Assembly: GCF_921292975.1 (NCBI RefSeq)
Contig: NZ_CAKLCM010000002.1
Location: forward strand, 1,922,001 to 1,986,000
Origin: Vibrio hippocampi
GTDB lineage: Bacteria; Pseudomonadota; Gammaproteobacteria; Enterobacterales; Vibrionaceae
Direction of reading: 5' to 3'
DNA: 64,000 nt
Below are positions 27,009 through 37,212 of the stretch, piece by piece (positions within the stretch are counted from its first letter, which is position 1; each line of letters opens with the position of its first letter). The position numbers and the translations under genes are program-made. The notes beneath the pieces are model-generated. The model saw only the letters and a list, made by a program, of their open reading frames with translations, ran no database searches and was not told the origin of the DNA.

Positions 27009-28775
27009 ATGTCCGGAATCATCCCTCGTAGCTTTATTGATGACCTGCTCGCTCGACTCGATATTGTCGACGTTATTGACGCACGCGTAAAACTTAAAAA
27101 ACAAGGCAAGAACTACGGCGCTTGCTGCCCTTTCCATAACGAAAAGACCCCCTCATTTAGTGTCAGTCAAGAGAAGCAGTTCTATCACTGTTTTGGTTGT
27201 GGTGTACACGGTAATTCCATCGACTTTGTCATGGAGTATGAGCGATTAGACTTCGTTGAAGCTATTGAAGAGCTCGCTTCTTCAATTGGACTTGATGTAC
27301 CGAGAGAACAACGATCCGGTGGTCAACGATCATTTAAGCAAGGTCCTACCGCCAACAGCGAACAAAAACGATCCCTCTACGATCTTATGGGCGCGATTGG
27401 AAAATATTATCAAGATCAACTAAAACAATCTTCTAGTAAGGTCGCCATCGACTACCTTAAAGGTCGCGGTTTATCCGGCGAAATTGCCCAGAAGTTTGGT
27501 ATTGGTTACGTTTCTGACGAATGGGATAATGTACGCAAAAACTTCGGTCAACAAAAGCAAGTCCAAGACATGCTAGTGACTGCAGGTGTACTGATCGAAA
27601 ACGACAAAGGCAATCGCTATGATCGTTTTCGTGGTCGTATCATGTTCCCCATTCGTGATAGACGTGGTCGTGTCATCGGTTTTGGCGGGCGAGTATTAGG
27701 TGACGGTACCCCGAAGTACCTTAACTCTCCCGAGACGCCCATTTTCCATAAAGGCAAAGAGCTTTATGGTCTCTATGAAGTGTTACAAGCCTATCGAGAA
27801 CCTCCTCATGTTCTCGTTGTTGAGGGTTATATGGATGTGGTCGCTCTGGCGCAATACGGCGTGGATTATTCCGTCGCCTCGCTAGGGACTTCAACGACTG
27901 GCGATCATCTACAAGTACTCTTTAGACAAACCAGCACTGTTGTTTGCTGCTACGATGGCGACCGCGCTGGTCGTGAAGCAGCATGGCGAGCGATGGAAAA
28001 CGCGCTGCCCTACTTAAGTGATGGTCGACAGCTTAAATTTATGTTCTTACCTGATGGAGAAGATCCGGACTCCTATATTAGAGATAACGGTAAGCAAGCG
28101 TTTGAAGTGCAAGTAAAACAAGCGATGTCATTGTCTGACTTTATGTTTTCTTCTTTAATGCAGCAGGTCGATACCAGCAGTAAAGAAGGAATGGCAAAAC
28201 TGAGCACGCTGGCGGTGCCTCTGATTGAGAAAGTACCCGGTGGAACACTAAGACTATACTTACGTGAACTGCTAGGAAGAAAGTTAGGGCTTATGGACGA
28301 ACGTCAACTGCAGCAGTTGATTAGTAAGCAAGGGCAACCAGAAACCCGGATTGCGCCACACAAAGAGATAAAACGCACGCCCATGCGTGAAGTCTTGGCT
28401 CTACTTTTACAAAATCCAAGCTATGCTCAATTAGTACCCGATCTCTCAACCGTGAGAGATCTATCACTGCCAGGACTAAGTTTATTTGTGGAAGTGGTTG
28501 ATAAATCTCAATCGCATCCCCATTTAACTACAGGCCAATTGTTAGAGCATTGGCGTGGCAATAAAAATGAGGCCCTTCTGTCTCGTCTCGCAAGTTGGCA
28601 GATTCCACTTGACGATGACAACCAAGAAGATGTATTCGCCGATTCATTGGACAAGATTTTGTACCAGTGTATCGAAAAGCAAATTGAAAACCTGCAGGCA
28701 AAAGAAAGAAGTGTCGGCTTATCAGTCGAAGAGAAACGGGAGCTGCTAGCGCTAATGCTAGATCTAAAAGCGTAA
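27009..28775 (+). CDS. dnaG: DNA primase DnaG
   Basis: 588 residues. Makes RNA primers at the replication fork. The zinc-binding domain uses Cys40, His43, Cys61 and Cys64 (motifs CCPFHNEKTPSF and YHCFGCGVHGN). The TOPRIM core includes VVEGYMDVVALAQYG and YDGDRAGREAA. A C-terminal DnaB-interacting region follows. Length is normal. Located between yqeY and rpoD; the 83-base gap before it has no terminator. Confidence 0.98.
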   Translation: MSGIIPRSFIDDLLARLDIVDVIDARVKLKKQGKNYGACCPFHNEKTPSFSVSQEKQFYHCFGCGVHGNSIDFVMEYERLDFVEAIEELASSIGLDVPREQRSGGQRSFKQGPTANSEQKRSLYDLMGAIGKYYQDQLKQSSSKVAIDYLKGRGLSGEIAQKFGIGYVSDEWDNVRKNFGQQKQVQDMLVTAGVLIENDKGNRYDRFRGRIMFPIRDRRGRVIGFGGRVLGDGTPKYLNSPETPIFHKGKELYGLYEVLQAYREPPHVLVVEGYMDVVALAQYGVDYSVASLGTSTTGDHLQVLFRQTSTVVCCYDGDRAGREAAWRAMENALPYLSDGRQLKFMFLPDGEDPDSYIRDNGKQAFEVQVKQAMSLSDFMFSSLMQQVDTSSKEGMAKLSTLAVPLIEKVPGGTLRLYLRELLGRKLGLMDERQLQQLISKQGQPETRIAPHKEIKRTPMREVLALLLQNPSYAQLVPDLSTVRDLSLPGLSLFVEVVDKSQSHPHLTTGQLLEHWRGNKNEALLSRLASWQIPLDDDNQEDVFADSLDKILYQCIEKQIENLQAKERSVGLSVEEKRELLALMLDLKA

Positions 28776-28875
28776 CCCGATTTAATTAGTCAGCAATGAA
28801 TAAATTTGTTATTATGAGTGGTTTGCAATTCGCATACTAAAATTCCTTCACTAGATCTTAAGTTGGATATCGTCT

Positions 28876-30732
28876 ATGGAGCAAAGTCCGCAGTCACAGC
28901 TAAAACTCCTTGTAATTAAAGGCAAAGAGCAAGGCTATCTGACCTACGCAGAAGTTAATGACCACCTACCTGAAGAAATTGTAGATTCAGAACAGGTCGA
29001 AGATATTATTCAGATGATCAATGACATGGGTATTAAGGTGGTTGAAACTGCCCCTGATGCTGATGACCTTGCTCTGAATGATGATAACAATATTACTGAT
29101 GAAGATGCCGCAGAAGCCGCGGCAGCAGCGCTTTCAAGTGTAGAAAGTGAAATCGGTCGCACGACTGACCCTGTCCGTATGTATATGCGTGAAATGGGTA
29201 CCGTTGAACTTCTGACTCGTGAAGGCGAGATTGATATCGCTAAGCGTATCGAAGAAGGCATCAACGAAGTACAAAGTTCGGTTGCCGAATACCCGGGTAC
29301 TATCCCGTACATCCTAGAGCAATTTGATAAAGTTCAGGCAGAAGAACTGCGCCTGACTGATATCATCTCTGGTTTTGTTGATCCAAATGAAGAAGAGACA
29401 GCGGCGCCAACGGCGACGCATATCGGTTCTGAACTTTCTGAAGCTGATTTAAAAGATGCGGATGCGGAAGATAAAGACGAAGACGAATCTGATGATGAGG
29501 ACGACGAAGAAGAAGATGTAGGTATCGACCCTGAGCTTGCTCTTGAAAAGTTCGGTGCGCTTCGTAATACCTATCAAGATCTGCAACTCGCCGTCAATGA
29601 ATTCGGTTATGACAGCCCACAAGTAGCAAAATCTCATAAGCTGGTTCAAGAGGTTTTCCGTGAGTTCCGTCTAACACCAAAACAGTTCGACTACTTAGTG
29701 GGTGAACTGCGTACCTCTATGGATCGTGTTCGCACTCAAGAACGCCTTATCATGCGTAACACCGTTGAATACGGAAGAATGCCTAAGAAGTCATTTATTG
29801 CCCTATTCACTGGCAATGAATCAAGCGAAGCTTGGCTTGATGAAGTGCTGGCGTCAGACAAACCATACGTTGAAAAGATCAAGCGCTACGAAGATGATAT
29901 CCGTCGCTCTATTCTTAAACTGAAAGATATCGAAGATGAAACGTCACTATCGGTACAAAACGTTAAAGAAATTAGCCGTCGTATGTCTATCGGTGAAGCA
30001 AAAGCTCGCCGCGCGAAGAAAGAGATGGTTGAGGCAAACTTACGTCTGGTTATCTCTATCGCTAAGAAATACACCAACCGTGGTCTACAGTTCTTGGATC
30101 TGATCCAAGAAGGTAACATCGGTCTGATGAAAGCGGTAGATAAATTTGAATACCGTCGTGGTTACAAGTTCTCAACTTATGCAACTTGGTGGATCCGTCA
30201 GGCAATCACTCGCTCGATTGCGGACCAAGCACGTACGATTCGTATTCCAGTACACATGATCGAAACGATCAACAAGCTGAACCGTATCTCTCGTCAAATG
30301 CTTCAAGAAATGGGTCGTGAGCCACTTCCTGAAGAGTTGGCAGAGCGTATGCAAATGCCTGAAGATAAGATCCGTAAAGTACTGAAAATCGCTAAAGAGC
30401 CAATCTCTATGGAGACACCAATCGGTGACGACGAAGATTCGCATCTAGGTGATTTCATCGAGGATACCACGCTGGAACTCCCTGTAGATTCAGCAACAAT
30501 GGGCAGCCTAAAAGTCGCGACGAAAGACGTGCTAGCCGGCCTAACGCCTCGTGAAGCGAAAGTACTGCGTATGCGTTTCGGTATCGATATGAACACTGAC
30601 CACACTCTAGAAGAAGTAGGTAAGCAGTTCGACGTCACTCGTGAACGTATCCGTCAGATTGAAGCAAAAGCACTACGTAAACTTCGTCACCCAAGCCGCT
30701 CAGAAACTCTGCGCAGCTTCCTAGACGAGTAA
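28876..30732 (+). CDS. rpoD: RNA polymerase sigma-70 factor RpoD
   Basis: 618-residue housekeeping sigma factor. Region 1.1 is at the N terminus. A highly acidic stretch (about 194-216, Asp/Glu-rich) lies in the non-conserved region, as in E. coli. Region 2 holds the -10 reading helix ([19 protein letters not shown]), and region 4 ends with the -35 reading helix ([18 protein letters not shown]). Last protein gene of the rpsU-yqeY-dnaG-rpoD cluster, closed by a strong terminator. Confidence 0.98.
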   Translation: MEQSPQSQLKLLVIKGKEQGYLTYAEVNDHLPEEIVDSEQVEDIIQMINDMGIKVVETAPDADDLALNDDNNITDEDAAEAAAAALSSVESEIGRTTDPVRMYMREMGTVELLTREGEIDIAKRIEEGINEVQSSVAEYPGTIPYILEQFDKVQAEELRLTDIISGFVDPNEEETAAPTATHIGSELSEADLKDADAEDKDEDESDDEDDEEEDVGIDPELALEKFGALRNTYQDLQLAVNEFGYDSPQVAKSHKLVQEVFREFRLTPKQFDYLVGELRTSMDRVRTQERLIMRNTVEYGRMPKKSFIALFTGNESSEAWLDEVLASDKPYVEKIKRYEDDIRRSILKLKDIEDETSLSVQNVKEISRRMSIGEAKARRAKKEMVEANLRLVISIAKKYTNRGLQFLDLIQEGNIGLMKAVDKFEYRRGYKFSTYATWWIRQAITRSIADQARTIRIPVHMIETINKLNRISRQMLQEMGREPLPEELAERMQMPEDKIRKVLKIAKEPISMETPIGDDEDSHLGDFIEDTTLELPVDSATMGSLKVATKDVLAGLTPREAKVLRMRFGIDMNTDHTLEEVGKQFDVTRERIRQIEAKALRKLRHPSRSETLRSFLDE

Positions 30733-30749
30733 CACAGTCAATTGTGATT

Positions 30750-30777
30750 AAAAGGTGAGCAAACGCTCACCTTTTTT
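30750..30777 (+). terminator. Terminator of rpoD
   Basis: 7-bp GC-rich stem GGTGAGC/GCTCACC extended by A/T pairs, loop AAAC, then six T. It begins about 20 bases after the rpoD stop. Confidence 0.93.
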
Positions 30778-30831
30778 GTGGAAGCAGGTTTAAGTGATTA
30801 AAAACCAAGCGTAATAACCCTTGATTGTCTC

Positions 30832-30860
30832 TAGACACTCACTTATGCATCCCCTATAAT
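30832..30860 (+). promoter_or_regulatory. Promoter of ileX
   Basis: TAGACA (30832-30837), 17-base spacer, then a perfect TATAAT (30855-30860). The expected transcript start is about 7 bases before the mature tRNA 5' end. Confidence 0.7.
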
Positions 30861-30873
30861 CATCCACCTACAC

Positions 30874-30949
30874 GGCCCCTTAGCTCAGTGGTTAGAGCAG
30901 TCGACTCATAATCGATTGGTCCGCAGTTCAAGTCTGCGAGGGGCCACCA
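30874..30949 (+). tRNA. ileX: tRNA-Ile2 (anticodon CAT, lysidine-modified), CCA encoded
   Basis: 76 bases that fold as a standard cloverleaf. The 7-bp acceptor stem is GGCCCCT/AGGGGCC, and the encoded CCA follows the discriminator A. The anticodon loop is CTCATAA, anticodon CAT at 30907-30909. Sequence and position (just after rpoD) match E. coli ileX. C34 must be changed to lysidine by TilS so the tRNA reads AUA as Ile; the acceptor differs from elongator tRNA-Met (GGCTACG), which argues against Met. Confidence 0.93.
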
Positions 30950-30955
30950 AATTTT

Positions 30956-30993
30956 AAAAGCCTGATGAATGTCTTCATCAGGCTTTTTCTTTT
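30956..30993 (+). terminator. Terminator of ileX
   Basis: Stem GCCTGATGA/TCATCAGGC extended by flanking A-T pairs, with a small loop TGTC and TTTTTCTTTTT after it. It begins 6 bases beyond the tRNA CCA. Confidence 0.93.
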
Positions 30994-31048
30994 TATTCAG
31001 CAGAATATCCAACGCTTATAAACAAACCTCTCGAACACCCCTCGATAA

Positions 31049-32086
31049 CTATTGATTCTCAAACACCACCAAATGTTGGCTATCAATATCAAGATTCACG
31101 TTATCCCCTACTGCCAATGCTTGATTTGACGTTGCTAATAATCGCATACCGGCAGCATCAACAAGATAGCGGCAATGGTCGCCCATAAACTGCTGCTCTA
31201 CCACTTGGTAGTCAGATTCTTCCGCTTGGTACAATTTGATATGCTGCGGTCTTAACAATAATTGGCAAGCGATATTGCTCTCTAACTTCATTGCATCCGA
31301 TAGGGTAATATCACCGATTTTGGTCTCAAATGTCCCTGAGCTTTTATGAGTCGCCTCTAAGTAACTGCCTCCCCCGAGAAAGTCAGCCACAAACTGACTC
31401 GATGGTGAGAAGTAAAGCTCCGAAGCGGTGCCGTATTGTTCGATCACGCCTTTGTTCATCACTGCCATTTTATCCGCAAACGCAAACGCTTCTTCACGGC
31501 TATGGGTGACAAAAATAGCGGTCACGCCTTGGGCTTTAAATATTTTGCGGATCTCTTGGATCAATTCATGGCGAACCTGAGTGTCGATATTAGAGAACGG
31601 CTCATCAAGCAGTAGCAGATCTGGCTTATAGGCTAAGCTTCTGGCTATCGCCACTCGCTGCTGTTGTCCCCCGGAGAGTTGATGAGGATATCGGTCTGCA
31701 AAGTCACTGAGGTGAACCAAGGCAAGCATCTCTTTTACAATAGCCTCAACTTCATGCGCTGAGTATTGCTTCAGACCAAAGGCGACATTTTTCGCCACGG
31801 TGAGGTGCGGGAATAGCGCATAGTCTTGGAAGATCATGCCGATATTGCGCTGCTCTGGAGGCGTCCAAACATCGCCATTATCAATCACTCTATCCCCAAG
31901 TTTCAGCGTACCTTCAGACAGGGGCAATAAGCCTGCGATTGCCTTGAGTAAGGTTGTCTTGCCACAACCACTCGCACCGAGAAGACAAACAATTTCGCCC
32001 TGATTAACCTGCAAGGACAACGCTTCTAGTATGGTTTGTGAATCATACTGACAACTCAGGTTTTCAATGGTTAAAGCACGGGTCAT
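31049..32086 (-). CDS. fbpC: Ferric iron ABC transporter ATP-binding protein
   Basis: 345 residues. ATPase of the FbpABC iron(III) importer. Walker A GASGCGKTT (about 37-45), signature LSGGQQQRVAIARSL (about 136-150), Walker B LLLLDEPFSNID and the switch His in VTHSREEA, with a C-terminal TOBE-like regulatory region. Its ATG is at the fbpB stop, so the two are coupled. Third gene of fbpA-fbpB-fbpC. Confidence 0.94.
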   Translation of the reverse strand: MTRALTIENLSCQYDSQTILEALSLQVNQGEIVCLLGASGCGKTTLLKAIAGLLPLSEGTLKLGDRVIDNGDVWTPPEQRNIGMIFQDYALFPHLTVAKNVAFGLKQYSAHEVEAIVKEMLALVHLSDFADRYPHQLSGGQQQRVAIARSLAYKPDLLLLDEPFSNIDTQVRHELIQEIRKIFKAQGVTAIFVTHSREEAFAFADKMAVMNKGVIEQYGTASELYFSPSSQFVADFLGGGSYLEATHKSSGTFETKIGDITLSDAMKLESNIACQLLLRPQHIKLYQAEESDYQVVEQQFMGDHCRYLVDAAGMRLLATSNQALAVGDNVNLDIDSQHLVVFENQ

Positions 32087-33711
32087 TAATGAACTTGCTC
32101 CAAAGAACGGTTAATAATAATTAAAGGAAGTAACCCAACAAGCACTAATAAAACAGCGGGCATCGCTGCTAACTCTAGATGCTCATCAGAGGCGAAGTTG
32201 TAGACATAGGTCGCCAGAGTCTCAAAGTTGAACGGTCTAAGCAGCAGTGCTGCATTGAGCTCTTTCATTGATTCAATAAATACCAATAGCGCCGCAATCA
32301 AGACTCCACGCTTAATAAGAGGTAAGTGAACTCGGATAAACATCTGATTCTTTTTGCAACCCAGCGTTCTTGATGCCATGTCTAAGGAAGGTGAAACTTT
32401 ACTTAGACTGGTTTCGACACTCCCGATAGCAACCGCAGAAAAACGCACCACCATTGCAAAGATAAGCGCAAACATGGAGCCAGAAAAAATCAGTCCTGGG
32501 CGTTGCCACTCCATCCACTTGGCAAAATCATTGACCGCATGATCCATAAAAAGAACAGGCACCATGATACCAATCGCCAACACGGTGCCCGGCACGGCAT
32601 AGCCCAGTGAAGATACTCTCATGAACAACGTACTCGAAACACTGTGATTCAAGCGGCGATAAAAATTGACAATCAGAGCCACCAGCACGCCCAGTAGAGC
32701 CGCTGTGATTGATACTTGTAGGCTGTTTAGGGCGTAGGTTTTAAAAGCTTCAGTCCAGCTTTGAGCAAAATAGGTATAGGCATAAATGAGCAATTGCCCC
32801 AAGGGTAATATAAATGCCACCAAGACTAAGCCCCAACACCATATTAGAGCGAACCACTTTTTAACGCCAGATAGCTGATATCGAAAATCTTCATGGCTAT
32901 TAAACTGACTCTGAAACAGTTTTTGCTTGCGGCGACTATAGCGCTCAGCCCCTAACAACAACACGATTGCGACCAGCATAATCGCTGAGATTTTTGCCGC
33001 TGCACTCAAACTTGAATACCCAAGCCAAGTATCGTAAACCGCCGTCGTGAGCGTGCTCACGGCAAAATAGCTTACCGTTCCAAAGTCACCAATGGTTTCC
33101 ATCGCCACCAAAGACGCCCCTACGGCAATAGCGGGTCTTGCTAGAGGTAAAGAGATACGAATAAAGCTCTCAAACGGCGAGCATTTTAGTAATCGGGCTG
33201 ACTGTAGCAGCGAGACATTCTGCTCCATAAAAGCGGCACGACAAAGTAGGTAAACATAAGGATATAAAACCAGAGACAGGACAATAATCGCGCCACCTAC
33301 CGTACGAATATCCGGAAACCAATACTCGCCAGCCTGTAGCGCAAACGTCTCACGCAACCATACTTGGACTGGTCCAGCAAAATCGAACCAGTCGGTAAAA
33401 ATGTAGCCAATAATATAGCCGGGCATCGCAAGAGGTAGCACCAAAGCCCATTGCAAAACTTTCTCCCCTGGTAAACGACACATCGCCATAAACCAAGCCG
33501 CTGGCACACCGAGAACAATAGAAAGTAACAGAACGCCAAGCACCAAAAGTACGGTATTTAGAATGTAGGTCGGCATTACCGTTGCCAACAGATGTGAGAA
33601 GATATCGCTAGTCTCACCTAGCGCGGTATAGAAGATGGCTAAAATAGGCAAAACCAGCAGTAGCGCAAGGGCGCCACTGCTGGTCTTCCAAACAACGTGA
33701 GATTCTTTCAT
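32086..33711 (-). CDS. fbpB: Ferric iron ABC transporter permease
   Basis: 541-residue fused permease with about twelve membrane helices, made of two homologous halves. Each half has an EAA-like loop (first half ... SARLLKCSPFESFIRISLPLARPA; second half ASRTLGCKKNQMFIRVHLPL, shown in part) that contacts the ATPase. Fused permeases are normal for this family. It follows fbpA after an 84-base gap containing two hairpins that probably lower its expression against fbpA. Confidence 0.94.
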   Translation of the reverse strand: MKESHVVWKTSSGALALLLVLPILAIFYTALGETSDIFSHLLATVMPTYILNTVLLVLGVLLLSIVLGVPAAWFMAMCRLPGEKVLQWALVLPLAMPGYIIGYIFTDWFDFAGPVQVWLRETFALQAGEYWFPDIRTVGGAIIVLSLVLYPYVYLLCRAAFMEQNVSLLQSARLLKCSPFESFIRISLPLARPAIAVGASLVAMETIGDFGTVSYFAVSTLTTAVYDTWLGYSSLSAAAKISAIMLVAIVLLLGAERYSRRKQKLFQSQFNSHEDFRYQLSGVKKWFALIWCWGLVLVAFILPLGQLLIYAYTYFAQSWTEAFKTYALNSLQVSITAALLGVLVALIVNFYRRLNHSVSSTLFMRVSSLGYAVPGTVLAIGIMVPVLFMDHAVNDFAKWMEWQRPGLIFSGSMFALIFAMVVRFSAVAIGSVETSLSKVSPSLDMASRTLGCKKNQMFIRVHLPLIKRGVLIAALLVFIESMKELNAALLLRPFNFETLATYVYNFASDEHLELAAMPAVLLVLVGLLPLIIINRSLEQVH

Positions 33712-33740
33712 TAATTAACTTTAGTTCAGAACATACCTTA

Positions 33741-33763
33741 TTGATACTCAATGAAAGTATCAA
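33741..33763 (-). other. Stem-loop in the fbpA-fbpB gap
   Basis: 8-bp perfect inverted repeat TTGATACT/AGTATCAA with a 7-base loop, lying next to a second, stronger hairpin. It could protect the fbpA transcript end or shape processing of the operon mRNA. Confidence 0.5.
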
Positions 33764-33791
33764 AATAAAGAGAGCGTTCGCTCTCTTTATT
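33764..33791 (-). terminator. Attenuating hairpin between fbpA and fbpB
   Basis: 13-bp perfect inverted repeat AATAAAGAGAGCG/CGCTCTCTTTATT followed by TTTTG on the minus strand. It sits 4 bases after the fbpA stop, inside an operon, so it is probably a partial terminator that makes the binding protein more abundant than the permease. Confidence 0.75.
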
Positions 33792-33795
33792 AAAC

Positions 33796-34806
33796 TTATA
33801 GGTCAAACTTCACTTCATCAAGCAGTTTAATTGCCGTTGTGTGATAGGTAGCAATTTCATCAAGCGAAATGGTATCCGCTTTGAAGTCTCCCCACGAAGC
33901 AACCAAGTCAGAACGCTTAACACCCTCTTTCACTGGGTATTCAAAGTTCACTTCTGCGTACAACTCTTGCGCCTTGTCACCCGTCAAGAACTCCATCAAC
34001 TTTAGTGCGTTCGCTTTGTTTGGCGAATATTTTGCCATCGCCATACCACTGATGTTGACATGAGTGCCGGTTGTTTCTTGGTTAGGGAAGTTAATGTAAA
34101 CCGCATCAGCCCAAGCCTTCTGCTCTTCATCGTTAACCATCTTACCTAAGTAGTAGCTATTGCCCAAAGAGAGATCACAAAGACCTTCGCTGATCGCTTT
34201 CACTTGTCCACGATCATTGCCTTGCGGTTTACGTGCAAGGTTGGCTTTCACCCCTTCAAGCCACTGTTTTGCCTCTGCTTCACCGTGATGTGCAATCATC
34301 GAAGAGACCAGTGAAACATTATAAGGGTGCTTACCACTACGGGTACAAATCTTACCCTTGAACTTAGTGTCCGCGAGATCTTCATAAGTGAAAGATTCAC
34401 CCAATTTGCCAACACGATCTCTTGATGAATACACATTTCGCGTACGTAGAGTCAGGGCAAACCACTCATTCTCTTTATCACGATATTGAGCAGGGACATT
34501 GGCGTTGATAACATCACTCTCGACAGCTTGCACAACTTGTTTGTCTGATAGCTCTGCAAGGCGACTAATATCTGTCGTCAATACCACATCGGCAGGACTG
34601 TACTCACCCTCTTGCTGCAATTTTTCTGCTAAGCCTTTTTTAGCAAACTTAACATTAACCTTGATACCTGTCTCTTCAGTAAACTGGTTGAACATAGGTT
34701 CGACAAGAAAAGGTTGGCGGTAAGAGTAAACATTAACCTCTTCAGCAGCGAATGACGGTGCTGCAACAACGGCAGCTAGAGCAGAAAGAATGAGCGATTG
34801 TTTCAT
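33796..34806 (-). CDS. fbpA: Periplasmic iron(III)-binding protein FbpA
   Basis: 336 residues with a signal peptide (about 1-20, ending PSFA). Binds ferric iron in the periplasm and hands it to FbpBC. The family NSYYLGKM motif near residue 214 holds the paired Tyr that ligate iron, and YSYRQPFLVEPMF is at the N terminus of the mature protein. First gene of fbpABC, with a clear promoter and a Fur box just upstream. Confidence 0.95.
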   Translation of the reverse strand: MKQSLILSALAAVVAAPSFAAEEVNVYSYRQPFLVEPMFNQFTEETGIKVNVKFAKKGLAEKLQQEGEYSPADVVLTTDISRLAELSDKQVVQAVESDVINANVPAQYRDKENEWFALTLRTRNVYSSRDRVGKLGESFTYEDLADTKFKGKICTRSGKHPYNVSLVSSMIAHHGEAEAKQWLEGVKANLARKPQGNDRGQVKAISEGLCDLSLGNSYYLGKMVNDEEQKAWADAVYINFPNQETTGTHVNISGMAMAKYSPNKANALKLMEFLTGDKAQELYAEVNFEYPVKEGVKRSDLVASWGDFKADTISLDEIATYHTTAIKLLDEVKFDL

Positions 34807-34830
34807 AGGTGACTTACCTTTTAATTGTAA

Positions 34831-34845
34831 TGATAATGTTTATCG
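34831..34845. promoter_or_regulatory. Fur box of fbpABC
   Basis: TGATAATGTTTATCG matches the 7-1-7 Fur motif (TGATAAT-N-ATTATCA) at 12 of 14 arm positions, and GATAAACATTATC on the other strand is likewise Fur-like. It lies between the -10 box and the fbpA start, so iron-loaded Fur would block transcription. Confidence 0.8.
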
Positions 34846-34853
34846 TTTGGATT

Positions 34854-34881
34854 ATTATATTCACAATTTGTTATAGCGCAA
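34854..34881 (-). promoter_or_regulatory. Promoter of fbpABC
   Basis: On the minus strand TTGCGC (34881-34876), 16-base spacer, TATAAT (34859-34854). The predicted transcript start is about 34847, directly beside the Fur box. Confidence 0.65.
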
Positions 34882-34891
34882 GTCACATATA

Positions 34892-34921
34892 TAAAAAAAC
34901 CTGCCACTAAGGACAGGTTTT
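34892..34921 (-). terminator. Terminator of glnK-amtB
   Basis: 7-bp stem AAACCTG/CAGGTTT with a 10-base loop and a run of seven T on the minus strand. It follows the amtB stop by about 25 bases and ends just before the fbpA promoter. Confidence 0.85.
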
Positions 34922-34945
34922 TATAACTAATTGTAACTGATTATG

Positions 34946-36181
34946 TTATTTGACACTGACAAACTCAGGGTAAGCACCAACACCACAATCATGTACGTCC
35001 ATACCTTCTAGCTCTTCTTCTTCCGATACACGGATGCCGATAGTTGCTTTCAGGATAGCCCACACTACAAGGCTCGCTGCAAATACCCAACCGAAGATAA
35101 CTGCTGCACCTAGAAGCTGTGCACCGAATGATGCGTCGCCGTTGCTTAGTGGAACAACCATCACACCGAAGAAGCCACACACACCGTGTACAGAGATTGC
35201 ACCAACTGGATCATCAATCTTAAGCTTATCTAGACCGATGATGCTGAATACCACTAGAACGCCTGCTACTGCACCGATTGCAACTGAGTACAGTGGCGAT
35301 GGTGATAGTGGGTCTGCAGTGATAGCAACAAGACCTGCAAGCGCACCGTTAAGAATCATAGTTAGGTCAGCTTTGCCCCAAGTTGTCTTACACACTAGCA
35401 TTGCTGCGATGGCACCAGCTGCTGCTGCTGCGTTCGTGTTTAGGAAGATTTGACCTACTGCTGTTGCGTTTTCAAAATCCGATACCATTAGCTGAGAACC
35501 GCCGTTGAAACCGAACCAACCCAACCAAAGGATGAATGTACCTAATGTTGCTAGAGGCATGTTTGAACCAGGAATCGGGTAGATTTCACCGTTCTTACCA
35601 TATTTGCCTTTACGAGCACCTAGAATTAGTACACCTGCAAGAGCGGCTGCTGCGCCTGCCATGTGAACGATACCAGAACCAGCGAAGTCACTAAAGCCAG
35701 CTTCAGATAGGAAACCGCCGCCCCAAGTCCAGTAACCTTCCATTGGGTAGATAAACGCTGTTAGTACCACAGAGAAGATTAGGAAAGACCAAAGCTTCAT
35801 ACGCTCAGCGACGGCACCTGATACTACAGACATTGCTGTTGCCACGAATACGACTTGGAAGAAGAAGTCTGACTCTAGAGAGTGGTCTGCGCCTTCTGCT
35901 TGCGTGCCGATTAGCGCGCCGAATGAAGGTAACCAACCTGCTTCTGCATTATCAACATACATGATGTTGTAGCCCACGACTAAGTACATGGTGCACGCAA
36001 TCGCGTATAGGCAGAAGTTTTTCGTTAAGATTTCAGTTGTGTTTTTAGTTCGAACTAAGCCCGCTTCCAGCATTGCAAAACCTGCAGCCATCCACATAAC
36101 CAGTGCGCCCGAAATTAGAAAGTAAAAAGTGTCTAGCGCATAGCGAAGTTCGCTTACTGTCAGTGCTAAATCGAGTTCCAT
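34946..36181 (-). CDS. amtB: Ammonium transporter AmtB
   Basis: 411-residue membrane channel with about eleven helices that takes up ammonium. It has the conserved AGFAMLEAGLVRTKNTTEI segment (shown in part) near residue 34 and the ammonium signature DFAGSGIVHMAGAAAALAG near 166. The short charged C-terminal tail should contact GlnK. There is no obvious cleavable signal peptide. Downstream of glnK in a two-gene nitrogen-controlled operon. Confidence 0.97.
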   Translation of the reverse strand: MELDLALTVSELRYALDTFYFLISGALVMWMAAGFAMLEAGLVRTKNTTEILTKNFCLYAIACTMYLVVGYNIMYVDNAEAGWLPSFGALIGTQAEGADHSLESDFFFQVVFVATAMSVVSGAVAERMKLWSFLIFSVVLTAFIYPMEGYWTWGGGFLSEAGFSDFAGSGIVHMAGAAAALAGVLILGARKGKYGKNGEIYPIPGSNMPLATLGTFILWLGWFGFNGGSQLMVSDFENATAVGQIFLNTNAAAAAGAIAAMLVCKTTWGKADLTMILNGALAGLVAITADPLSPSPLYSVAIGAVAGVLVVFSIIGLDKLKIDDPVGAISVHGVCGFFGVMVVPLSNGDASFGAQLLGAAVIFGWVFAASLVVWAILKATIGIRVSEEEELEGMDVHDCGVGAYPEFVSVK

Positions 36182-36200
36182 AATTTAAATCTCCAGTCCC

Positions 36201-36629
<429 letters not shown>

Positions 36630-36659
36630 TTATATATGTTACATAATTGCTAACACATC

Positions 36660-36675
36660 GCACCAAAATGGAGCA
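36660..36675. promoter_or_regulatory. NtrC-binding site 1
   Basis: GCACCAAAATGGAGCA, one base from the NtrC consensus GCACCA-N3-TGGTGC(A). The centre is about 86 bases upstream of the -12 element of the glnK promoter. Confidence 0.8.
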
Positions 36676-36710
36676 TCACACTCACAAAAACAATGCAAGT
36701 TGATTAGATG

Positions 36711-36726
36711 GCACTAATTAAGTGCA
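36711..36726. promoter_or_regulatory. NtrC-binding site 2
   Basis: GCACTAATTAAGTGCA: perfect GCACT/AGTGC arms with an AATTA centre, matching NtrC sites. The centre is 51 bases from site 1, close to five helical turns, and the site is beside the yacL stop codon. Confidence 0.65.
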
Positions 36727-36744
36727 AAAGAGAACCAGGGAGGA

Positions 36745-37116
36745 TTAACGATTGGAAACAAAGCGGCGCCATTGTTGTGCAACAGAGTAAAAGTCCTCAA
36801 GTCCACATTCACCTTTGCTTTCACTCTCATAAACTGAAAAATCTTCACTGTTGTCATTTAACATATCAAAACCTAAGGTGTTTTCGTAAACCACCACCTC
36901 TGACTCCAATATAGAAAAAGAAATTTCCTTACCTTGCCAAGTCATTTCGCGACTTGAATGTACTTTAGCTTGTTCAAGTAGAGAAATAATTGCCATCATG
37001 GTGCGCTCATCTTTACCGATCTCTTCTTGTAATAAACGAGCGATAACTTCATGCCCCATCTCACACCTGACTAAGTATTCACCGGTAAAGTGATTCTTGA
37101 TGAACTCAAACTCCAT
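36745..37116 (-). CDS. yacL: YacL family protein (UPF0231)
   Basis: 123-residue acidic protein of the UPF0231 family, function unknown. It matches the E. coli YacL pattern: MEFEFIKNHFTGEYLVRCEMGHEV at the N terminus (shown only in part as MGHEV...), a central WQGKEISFSI strand and a CGLEDF motif near the end. Divergent from cdaR; its stop lies next to the second NtrC site of glnK, so its transcript may run through that regulatory region. Confidence 0.85.
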   Translation of the reverse strand: MEFEFIKNHFTGEYLVRCEMGHEVIARLLQEEIGKDERTMMAIISLLEQAKVHSSREMTWQGKEISFSILESEVVVYENTLGFDMLNDNSEDFSVYESESKGECGLEDFYSVAQQWRRFVSNR

Positions 37117-37212
37117 AATTATTTTCCTAGTGGCATCGTATTGTGCAATTATACCTTACAATCACTTTAGTACCTTATCGTTATCCCACTACAAGTCGCG
37201 GTTTATATCTCT

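Noticed and set aside
30874..30949. Reading the CAT-anticodon tRNA as tRNA-Met
   Set aside because: Acceptor stem GGCCCCT/AGGGGCC and the site after rpoD match ileX; elongator tRNA-Met has a different acceptor stem.
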